The translations under genes were made by a program, and so were the position numbers. A stretch of DNA of 7,420 nucleotides from Bordetella parapertussis (lineage in GTDB: Bacteria > Pseudomonadota > Gammaproteobacteria > Burkholderiales > Burkholderiaceae_B): assembly GCA_945872285.1 (NCBI GenBank), contig CAMBZR010000111.1:1-7420 (forward strand), given 5' to 3'. Positions 1 to 5,096 of this stretch are shown piece after piece; the first letter of the stretch is position 1; each line of letters opens with the position of its first letter. The notes under the pieces are model-generated. The model was not told the origin of the DNA and did no database searches. It was given only the letters and a program-made list of their open reading frames with translations.

Positions 1-573
1 TCGCAATGGAAAACCATGCAAGAGTTGGTCGAATACTCCAAAAAGAATCCTAAGAAAATTAATTACACCACCTCTGGTGCAATGGGTGTCACGCACTTGG
101 TGGCCGAGATTTTTGCGAAAGAGGCTGGTATTGAATGGACACATATCCCTGAGAAAGGCAGTGGCCCAGCAGTCACCGCGTTGCTCGGTGGGCACGTTGA
201 ATTATCCTCTGCAGCAATTGGCCCCGCGTTGGCTCATGTGCGTGCAGGTACTTTGCGCACGCTCGCGGTATTTGGCGACAAGCGTTTGAAAGCGTTTCCT
301 GATGTTCCAACTTTAAAAGAGCTTGGCTACAAAGTTGAAGCCCGCGCGTTGTACGGCATTTTGGCGCCCAAAGATACGCCTAAAGCAGTCGTCGATGCGA
401 TTTTTTTAGCAGCTAAAAAAGCGGGTGAAAAATATCAGATGCAGATTAGCGACAGCTTGAGTTCGATGGGCGCACAGATCGCTTTGTTGGATCCCAAAGA
501 GTATGCCGAGTATGTGGCAGGCCAAAAGGCGATGTTTTCTAATGCAAAGCAAACGCTTAAGTTGAGTGAGTAA
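1..573 (+). CDS. Bug-family (TctC-type) tripartite tricarboxylate transporter substrate-binding protein, 5'-truncated by window edge
   Basis: The reading frame is open from base 1, so the gene starts upstream. About 190 residues are visible of the usual 320-330, and the signal peptide and first lobe are missing. Visible family landmarks in order are the YTTSGAMGVTHL segment (near residues 22-33 of the visible part), the HIPEKGSGPAV ligand-cleft loop, the LLGGHVEL turn, the LRTLAVFGDKR strand, FPDVPTLKELGY, and the YGILAPKDTPK segment. These match the second half of Bug/TctC periplasmic receptors, which bind carboxylates or other small organic solutes and pass them to a TctA/TctB permease. No permease gene is in the window. 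The ATG at 16 lies inside a conserved helix and is not a credible start. The ligand cannot be read from sequence. It ends in TAA, followed by 118 bp before the next gene. Family identity is very secure. Confidence 0.95.
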   Translation, partial: SQWKTMQELVEYSKKNPKKINYTTSGAMGVTHLVAEIFAKEAGIEWTHIPEKGSGPAVTALLGGHVELSSAAIGPALAHVRAGTLRTLAVFGDKRLKAFPDVPTLKELGYKVEARALYGILAPKDTPKAVVDAIFLAAKKAGEKYQMQISDSLSSMGAQIALLDPKEYAEYVAGQKAMFSNAKQTLKLSE

Positions 574-691
574 GTTTGGAAACGACTATTTACTGTTAGT
601 TGCAATTTCTAACACTTCAGTTACCCAAAAGAGGTGAACGCACGTACTTTTCCGGATAGAAAAGCGTCACAATAGTGGCTAATATTTCGTG
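574..691. other. Intergenic spacer, no gene or clear terminator seen
   Basis: This 118-bp spacer separates the Bug gene from the coiled-coil gene. I found no stem-loop followed by a T-run that would act as an intrinsic terminator, and no well-matched -35/-10 pair. A GAGGTGA stretch near 631 could start a 13-codon GTG frame that soon stops; I do not regard it as a gene. Confidence 0.5.
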
Positions 692-1042
692 ATGGAAAAG
701 CGCGTGCTCACACTAGAATTAGCAGTCGAACAAAACACTAAAACTTACGAACGCCTTGATCGTTCGGTGGCACAACTGGCCCATGCGATGTCAGACTTGC
801 GCCTGCAGGTCTATCAAGGGCATGCTAGCTTGCGCGAAGAGATGTCCGCCAATCAAGAAAAAGTTCAAAATAAAATCGCAGCAACTGAAACTGAACTGCG
901 TCGAGAAATGATTGTTGGCTTTGCAGAAATGCGAAAGTTCGTTGAACAAAAGTTTTTTTGGCTTTTGTCCGCGTATTTCAGCACCCTTGTTGCCGTTTTG
1001 GGGTTTCTCGTTAAGTATTTTATTGACAGCTACGTCAAATAA
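692..1042 (+). CDS. Small coiled-coil protein with one C-terminal transmembrane segment, function unknown
   Basis: The product is 116 residues from ATG 692. A GTG immediately before it (689) is an alternative that would add one residue, and neither start has a strong Shine-Dalgarno. Residues 1-85 are highly charged and helical, rich in Glu, Gln, Lys and Arg with heptad-like spacing of Leu, Val and Met (for example LTLELAVEQ, RLDRSVAQLAHAM, TELRREMIVGF), which suggests a coiled coil. Residues about 88-110 (FFWLLSAYFSTLVAVLGFLVKYF) form one hydrophobic span, followed by a six-residue tail. The layout resembles tail-anchored DUF1640-type proteins and other short coiled-coil membrane proteins common in proteobacteria, but I cannot assign a named family. 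There is no signal peptide, so the coiled coil is probably cytoplasmic and anchored in the inner membrane. It could oligomerise. Nothing nearby indicates a partner. The gene is probably real; the function is unassigned. Confidence 0.75.
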   Translation: MEKRVLTLELAVEQNTKTYERLDRSVAQLAHAMSDLRLQVYQGHASLREEMSANQEKVQNKIAATETELRREMIVGFAEMRKFVEQKFFWLLSAYFSTLVAVLGFLVKYFIDSYVK

Positions 1043-1055
1043 ACGGTCAAGGCCG

Positions 1056-1250
1056 TCAAACGCGACTGAGCGATGAGTTCGTCAAAATAAAATTTGTTTT
1101 AACGTCGATATTACTGCTAGCTCCTGCAAGATTTTCGACGATGACCGTCTGACCTAGACTCAGGCTGAGCTTAGGCGCAAGAAGTCTCACGAGGATATCC
1201 ATGCCGTAGCCAGATCCTGCGGCGACGATGTTGTGGTCAGCGATCGATTC
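1056..1250 (-). pseudogene. Degenerate fragment of a Bug-family substrate-binding protein (N-terminal lobe only)
   Basis: Reading the minus strand from 1250 to the TGA at 1056-1058 gives 64 residues with no good start codon. It contains AAGSGYGMDILVRLLAPK, then LGQTVIVENLAGASSNI, then NFILTNSSLS. This is recognisably the first-lobe core of a Bug/TctC receptor, where intact proteins read roughly PAGxxxDxLARLLxxKL, GQxVxVENxxGAxGNIG and DGYTLLxTxSS. The intact receptor at 4086-5084 offers a direct match (RLLGQKMS, QPVIVENRPGAAGNIG). Compared with intact members, the AG...D loop looks one or two residues too long. About ten residues including the PDGYT motif are missing between SNI and the FILTNSS strand. 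A TAA sits just upstream in frame, so no signal peptide is attached. Nothing family-like follows the stop. I infer a dead fossil of a fifth-party receptor gene, on the opposite strand to its immediate neighbours. Confidence 0.8.
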
Positions 1251-1409
1251 TTAGATGCGTTGTGAAATCGATTGTTTTTTGCGTGTAAAAGCAATAGTAT
1301 TGTCAGACGGTATAGGATCAATTCTCAATATTGCAATAGCCAACGATGTGCTTGACTCGTTACCGTGTTCACTAGGCTTGCGCCGAGCGCACTGTCATTT
1401 ACCCCCAAC

Positions 1410-1413
1410 GGAA
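1410..1413 (+). promoter_or_regulatory. Ribosome binding site (GGAA) supporting the ATG at 1422
   Basis: GGAA lies 8 nt before ATG 1422. The upstream in-frame GTG at 1365 has no Shine-Dalgarno and would add 19 non-conserved residues, so 1422 is the better start. The match is modest. Confidence 0.45.
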
Positions 1414-1421
1414 ACTCGATC

Positions 1422-1967
1422 ATGCCTGTTAAACCTACTAAAAATACCGTACTGAAATCTGCTGGCGTTGCAAAAAAAACTGTCGCGAGTCGCCGCCAGT
1501 CAGTGGTTGCAACGGGCTTGCGACGTCGTGGCTTCACTCCGTATTGGCTTGAGTTTATGGCCGAAAATGACATTGATTTTCTTGAGGCCTACGAAAGAAT
1601 TTACGAGTTGACTGCGGTTCGTAAGAGTGTGCTCCCTGCCAAGTTTCGTGAAATGATCGTGGTGGCTGCTGTTGCGATTGGAGGGTATCAGTCTGGTTTA
1701 AAGCAGCACGTGCATCGCGCCATAAAATTGGGTGCGACTAAACATGAATTGATTGAGGTCTTTCAAAGCGCTTATTTTCATACTGGGGCGTTGACTCTGG
1801 TACAAGGTATGATTGCTTTAATAGACTGTCTGAAAGAAATTGAAGAAGAGGGCGCTATGGCAAAAAAAGCGGTTGCAAAAAAAAACAGTAAAAAAAAGAA
1901 TATATCCGCAATGAACGCAGTTAAAAATCCGGCGCCAAAGCGCGCAACGAAACGAGCAACGACTTGA
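1422..1967 (+). CDS. Carboxymuconolactone decarboxylase (CMD/AhpD-like) domain protein with basic Lys/Ala/Arg-rich tails
   Basis: From ATG 1422 the product is 181 residues. Residues about 40-140 form a helical CMD-type domain: FTPYWLEFM, FLEAYERIYELT, LPAKFREMIVVAAVAIGGYQSGLKQHVHRAIKLGATKHELIEVFQSAYFHTGALTLVQGM. The H-V-H-R-A, LGATKHELIEV and AYFHTGA blocks are typical of the family. The CxxC of peroxidase-type AhpD is absent (YQSGLKQHV occupies that place, with His96/His98 kept), so a thiol peroxidase role is unlikely. It is closer to the gamma-carboxymuconolactone decarboxylase branch, though the substrate is unknown. The first 37 residues are basic. Residues 146-181 are a Lys/Ala/Arg tail (MAKKAVAKK..., ending PKRATKRATT) resembling bacterial histone-H1-like proteins, which is not part of the CMD fold. 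Domain identity is secure; the tail is unusual. The Bug gene begins 76 bp downstream on the same strand, so co-transcription is possible. Confidence 0.88.
   Translation: MPVKPTKNTVLKSAGVAKKTVASRRQSVVATGLRRRGFTPYWLEFMAENDIDFLEAYERIYELTAVRKSVLPAKFREMIVVAAVAIGGYQSGLKQHVHRAIKLGATKHELIEVFQSAYFHTGALTLVQGMIALIDCLKEIEEEGAMAKKAVAKKNSKKKNISAMNAVKNPAPKRATKRATT
1846..1851 (+). promoter_or_regulatory. Internal Shine-Dalgarno-like site before Met146 of the CMD-like protein
   Basis: AAGAGG sits 5 nt before the in-frame ATG at 1857. This is a better ribosome-binding context than the one at the gene's own start. Initiation here would yield a separate 36-residue basic peptide beginning MAKKAVAKK. The purine-rich stretch also encodes Glu-Glu-Glu-Gly, so it may be coincidental. 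Confidence 0.35.
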
Positions 1968-2032
1968 TTTTAAAGCGCCTCTCGTTAGCATCAATCCTGC
2001 TCTCGCCCTTTGTGCACTCGCTTTCTCATTTT

Positions 2033-2036
2033 GAGG
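2033..2036 (+). promoter_or_regulatory. Ribosome binding site (GAGG) for the Bug receptor at 2044
   Basis: GAGG lies 7 nt upstream of ATG 2044. It fixes the start immediately before a classical signal peptide. Confidence 0.7.
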
Positions 2037-2043
2037 TTCTGAC

Positions 2044-3027
2044 ATGATATCTAGCAAAAAAGGTAGTCATTACTTTTTCACACTTTTATGTCTCTTTTCT
2101 AGTTGGTCAAGCGCTGCACTGGCGCAAGGGGTGTATCCCTCTCACCCAATCAAAGTCATCGTGTCGTATCCCGCAGGTGGCTCGAACGATTTGGTTGCTC
2201 GTCTGGTTGGTGAAGAGATGGGTAAAGAGCTTGGGCAACGCTTTGTGATTGAGAATAAAAGTGGTGCAGGCGGGGTAGTTGGCGCTGAAACAGCCGCTCG
2301 GGCAGCGCCCGATGGGTATACGCTCTTCATGGCTGGTGGCGCGCACGCGCTGGCTCCGAGTTTGAATAAAAGTTTGGGCTATGACTTAGTGAAGGATTTT
2401 GAGCCAATTAGTTTGGCAGCGATCGGAACGTATTTGTTGGTGGTACACCCCTCAGTGCCAGTCACTTCTGTCAAAGAGTTGATTGAATTCGCAAAGTCCA
2501 AACCAGGCGTTTTGAGTTATGCGTCATCGGGCGCCGGTGCTCCACCGCACCTTGCCGCAGTATTGTTCGAAAAAATGACTGGTACGACACTGAATCATGT
2601 CCCTTACCGAGGAGACACTCCTGCGATTGCAGATTTGGTAGCGGGTCACGTGCAATTGTCTTTTATATCGATTGCACCACTCTTGCCTCAAGTTAAGTCT
2701 GGTGCGTTACGTGCGCTTGCCATTACAAGCGGTAAGCGCTCAACTGTTGCGCCCGAGGTCATGACGCTCTCTGAAGCCGGTTTGGCGGGCTACGACGTTG
2801 GTACCTGGTGGGGCTTGTTGGCCCCAGCTAAAACGCCTCAACCTATTGTTGAGCGTTTGGCGGCGGCCATGCAGCGGGCGGTCAATTTGCCCGCAGTTCG
2901 CGATCGCTTTTTAGCAGGTGGCATTCAGGCAATGAGTAACACGCCAACTGAATTTGCAGCCATGATTAAATCTGAACTTATCCGCTACGGTACGCTTGTT
3001 AAAGCTGCCGGAATCGACCCAACGTAA
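2044..3027 (+). CDS. Bug-family (TctC-type) tripartite tricarboxylate transporter substrate-binding protein, complete
   Basis: This 327-residue protein has the usual family length. Residues 1-27 are a Sec signal peptide: a short Lys-containing n-region, the hydrophobic FFTLLCLFSSWSSAA, and an ALA-Q cleavage site after residue 27. The mature protein is periplasmic. Family motifs in order are YPSHPIKVIV (31-40), the YPAGGSND loop (42-49) with the conserved Asp, RFVIENKSGAGG (66-77), APDGYT (88-93), SSGAGAPPHL (161-170), HVPYRG (185-190) and VAGHVQL (199-205). It should bind a carboxylate or similar solute and pass it to a TctAB permease encoded elsewhere, or act as a sensor for a two-component system as some Bug proteins do. 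The ligand is not predictable. It follows the CMD-like gene in the same direction, and its stop is one base from the stop of the convergent reductase gene. Confidence 0.96.
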   Translation: MISSKKGSHYFFTLLCLFSSWSSAALAQGVYPSHPIKVIVSYPAGGSNDLVARLVGEEMGKELGQRFVIENKSGAGGVVGAETAARAAPDGYTLFMAGGAHALAPSLNKSLGYDLVKDFEPISLAAIGTYLLVVHPSVPVTSVKELIEFAKSKPGVLSYASSGAGAPPHLAAVLFEKMTGTTLNHVPYRGDTPAIADLVAGHVQLSFISIAPLLPQVKSGALRALAITSGKRSTVAPEVMTLSEAGLAGYDVGTWWGLLAPAKTPQPIVERLAAAMQRAVNLPAVRDRFLAGGIQAMSNTPTEFAAMIKSELIRYGTLVKAAGIDPT

Positions 3028-3028
3028 T

Positions 3029-4081
3029 TCATACGGGCCCAATTCCTGGTCCATATAGTTGTTGGCGAAGTTGTTCAAGCTCATCCAGATTTTTTAGGCT
3101 GTGTGTGCGCGTTCCTTGTTCGATGCCTTTGACTTGAGCGGCAAGGTGTTGATTGAGTGTGACGGGTAAGTTAAATTTTTGCCCTTGTTCAATGAGCCAC
3201 CCAAGCATGTGGTCGACCTCGGTCGGTCTTTTTCGCACAGCAAGATCACGCCATTGTCCTGAGCGCACTTTTATTTGTTTGGCACAGACCGCTGCAAAAC
3301 GATTGAGCACGTCGCGTGCCTCTAGCTCTTCTTGCGAGTTAGTCGGGCGCATTTTATTAGGGTTAAATTCACCAAATTGACGTAATTCAATGCCCGCTGC
3401 TCGTGCAATGCCAACCCCCTCGCCAAGCAGGGCAATCAGCAAACGCTGGTAATCGGGATGCGCGAAGATTTCTGCGAACGTGCCGTTGGTAACGGCTTGT
3501 GCAAACAAGATTGAACAGTCAATTTGTTTCGACCACAGATAGCCAAAAATGTTATCAGTGATGTGTCCAGTGACGGCATGATCAAGAAGCGACTTGATGT
3601 GAGTCAGGCGCTCAGTGATACGGCCATCCAGTTCACCAAGCCAGATATTTCCGACTCCGCCTTGCTCAATGTGGCCGGGTGATTGCCAATCAGCAGGAAA
3701 ACTCACAAAGCCAGCGACGACATGTTTTGAACCTAGCCGCTGCGCGATGCGTGGCGGGTTCATGCCGTTTTGTAGTGAGACTATGACAGTTTCCGGCCCG
3801 CAGAGGGGCTCGATGACAGTCAGTGCCGTATCAGTGTCCTGCGATTTCACCGCCAGAAAAACTAGTCCAAGTGGAGCAAGCAGCTTGTCAGGGGTGAGCG
3901 CTTTAGCGAAGACGGTAAAGTTCTCAAACCCGCTAATCTTTAACCCGTGTTGGTTAATGGCTTGAACGTGATCGAGCGCTTGATCGACAAACTGTACGTC
4001 GTGACCCGCCCGTCGCATCTGGGCACCGATCGTGCCACCGATTGCACCAGAGCCGAAAATGGTGATTGGTGTGTGAGTCAT
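3029..4081 (-). CDS. Ketopantoate reductase family (ApbA/PanE-like) NAD(P)-dependent 2-oxoacid reductase
   Basis: The 350-residue product opens with a Rossmann motif GSGAIGG (10-16) followed by an acidic residue in FVDQ, as in ApbA/PanE enzymes that reduce 2-dehydropantoate with NADPH. Further landmarks are FLAVKSQDT with Lys79, SLQNGM (102-107), WSKQIDCS with a candidate catalytic Lys185, and SGQWRDLAVRKRPTEVDHMLGWL with Ser274, Glu288 and Asp290 of the C-terminal helical domain. The Asn that follows the catalytic Lys by four residues in E. coli PanE (Lys176/Asn180) is Cys189 here. The protein is also about 45 residues longer than classical PanE. It therefore belongs to the broad paralogous group found in catabolic clusters and need not make pantoate. 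Its ATG lies 4 nt after the stop of the Bug gene, suggesting translational coupling. Family call is secure; substrate is unknown. Confidence 0.92.
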   Translation of the reverse strand: MTHTPITIFGSGAIGGTIGAQMRRAGHDVQFVDQALDHVQAINQHGLKISGFENFTVFAKALTPDKLLAPLGLVFLAVKSQDTDTALTVIEPLCGPETVIVSLQNGMNPPRIAQRLGSKHVVAGFVSFPADWQSPGHIEQGGVGNIWLGELDGRITERLTHIKSLLDHAVTGHITDNIFGYLWSKQIDCSILFAQAVTNGTFAEIFAHPDYQRLLIALLGEGVGIARAAGIELRQFGEFNPNKMRPTNSQEELEARDVLNRFAAVCAKQIKVRSGQWRDLAVRKRPTEVDHMLGWLIEQGQKFNLPVTLNQHLAAQVKGIEQGTRTHSLKNLDELEQLRQQLYGPGIGPV

Positions 4082-4085
4082 TAAA

Positions 4086-5084
4086 CTACTCGACCTTCGC
4101 GCCGGTTTGTCGAACTAGTTTTCCCCAAGAGTCTGTATCTGCCTGAATGAGATCAGAAAATTCTTGAGGTGTGCCTGACAAGACTTGAATTCCACCCATG
4201 GTCTTGAAACGTTCTTGTACTTCAGGCAACTGTAGGAGGCGATTGAATTCTTGATTTAGTGTCCGAACAATCGGCAGTGGTACCTTAGCTGGGGCAACAA
4301 TACCGAACCAGGCTTTAAAGGCAAAATCCGGTACGCCCGCTTCTGCCATAGTTTTGAGTTCTGGAAAACTTGCTGAGCGCGCAGCGTCGACAATAGCGAG
4401 CGCACGTAATTTTCCGGCCTTGAGCAAAGGGGTAGACGCTTGCACATTGACAAACATGATTTGAGTTTCTCCTGCCATGACCGATTGCAAAGCTTCGGGG
4501 CTTGCTTTGTAAGGGACATGTGTCAGGTTGATCGCAGCTTTAGTTTTAAATAATTCAGTGGCTAAATGAACAACGCTACCGTTGCCGACCGAAGCATAAT
4601 TGAGTTTGCCGGGTTGAGCTTTAGCGTACTCAATGAGTTGGCTTACCGAATCGATTGGCAACGAAGGATTGATCACGAGTAAGTATTGAAACGTGACAAG
4701 TGAGGCGATCGCAGTGAGATCTTTAAGTGGCTGATACGTGAGCTTTGGGTAGAGCGTAGTATTGATCGCAAGTGGACCTGTATCAGCGATCGCAATCGTG
4801 TAGCCATCAGGCTGTGCACGAGCAACGTAGTCAAGCCCGATATTGCCGGCAGCGCCTGGTCGATTTTCGACAATCACTGGTTGCTTAAAGTTTTCTGACA
4901 TTTTTTGTCCGAGTAATCTGGCCAAAAGGTCGTTACCTGCCCCGGCTGGGTAGGGAACGACAAATTTGATAGGCTTACTCGGATAGTTTGCTGAGTCGTT
5001 CTGAGCGTAGCTCTGCCCAATTAAGAGACTCGTTAGCGCGAGCACTGTCAGAAAGTTTCGATACTTGATGGTCGGGTTTAACAT
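4086..5084 (-). CDS. Bug-family (TctC-type) tripartite tricarboxylate transporter substrate-binding protein, complete
   Basis: I choose ATG 5084 (332 residues). It is preceded by AAAGGA at six bases and leads straight into a signal peptide, whereas an in-frame TTG at 5105 has no such support. Residues 1-27 are the signal: KYR followed by NFLTVLALTSLLIG, with cleavage at SYA-Q. Motifs in order are YPSKPIKFVVPYPAGAGND (34-52) with the conserved Asp, QPVIVENRPGAAGNIG (68-83), QPDGYT (91-96), YASVGNGSVVHL (163-174), HVPYKASPEAL (189-199), VMAGETQIMF, LRALAI, FPELKTMAEAG and WFGIVAPAKVP. The protein is a periplasmic receptor. It is sandwiched between an MmgE/PrpD gene 10 nt upstream and a ketopantoate-reductase-like gene 4 nt downstream, so it probably captures the compound, or a relative, on which those enzymes act. 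No TctA/TctB genes are in view. Confidence 0.96.
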   Translation of the reverse strand: MLNPTIKYRNFLTVLALTSLLIGQSYAQNDSANYPSKPIKFVVPYPAGAGNDLLARLLGQKMSENFKQPVIVENRPGAAGNIGLDYVARAQPDGYTIAIADTGPLAINTTLYPKLTYQPLKDLTAIASLVTFQYLLVINPSLPIDSVSQLIEYAKAQPGKLNYASVGNGSVVHLATELFKTKAAINLTHVPYKASPEALQSVMAGETQIMFVNVQASTPLLKAGKLRALAIVDAARSASFPELKTMAEAGVPDFAFKAWFGIVAPAKVPLPIVRTLNQEFNRLLQLPEVQERFKTMGGIQVLSGTPQEFSDLIQADTDSWGKLVRQTGAKVE

Positions 5085-5090
5085 GGTAGG

Positions 5091-5096
5091 TCCTTT
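5091..5096 (-). promoter_or_regulatory. Ribosome binding site (AAAGGA) for the Bug receptor, overlapping the MmgE/PrpD stop
   Basis: On the minus strand AAAGGA ends six bases before ATG 5084 and shares bases with the TAA (5095-5097) ending the upstream gene. Ribosomes finishing MmgE/PrpD can therefore re-initiate directly on the receptor. It also decides the start against the TTG at 5105. Confidence 0.75.

Larger units (their letters stand above)
1043..1421. other. Gene-poor region holding a Bug pseudogene fragment and the leader of the CMD-like gene
   Basis: The first part (1056-1250) carries an antisense Bug-receptor remnant, described separately. The remaining 171 bp (1251-1421) is AT-richer with several TAG, TAA and TGA triplets in all frames, and I find no coding remnant there. 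It should contain the promoter of the CMD-like gene. TTGTCA at 1300-1305 and TTGACT at 1352-1357 are -35-like, but neither has a good -10 box at 16-18 bp, so I call no promoter. A short inverted repeat, ACGGT-CAAG-GCCGT at 1043-1056, overlaps the start of the region and lacks a T-run on the plus strand. Confidence 0.55.

Noticed and set aside
634..675. 13-codon GTG frame after a GAGGTGA stretch
   Set aside because: It is too short, shows no conserved content, and the purine stretch is as likely chance.
1043..1056. Inverted repeat ACGGT-CAAG-GCCGT after the coiled-coil gene as a terminator
   Set aside because: The stem is only about five pairs including a wobble, and no T-run follows on the plus strand.
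1255..1455. 66-codon plus-strand open frame before the CMD-like gene
   Set aside because: No Shine-Dalgarno, no recognisable motif, and it overlaps the well-supported CMD start in another frame.
1818..2057. Minus-strand 79-codon frame rich in Phe and Cys
   Set aside because: It is the complement of the Lys-rich tail and its A-runs; composition alone explains it.
3029..4081. Calling the reductase panE of pantothenate biosynthesis
   Set aside because: It is longer than PanE, lacks the Asn after the catalytic Lys, and sits in a catabolic-type operon.
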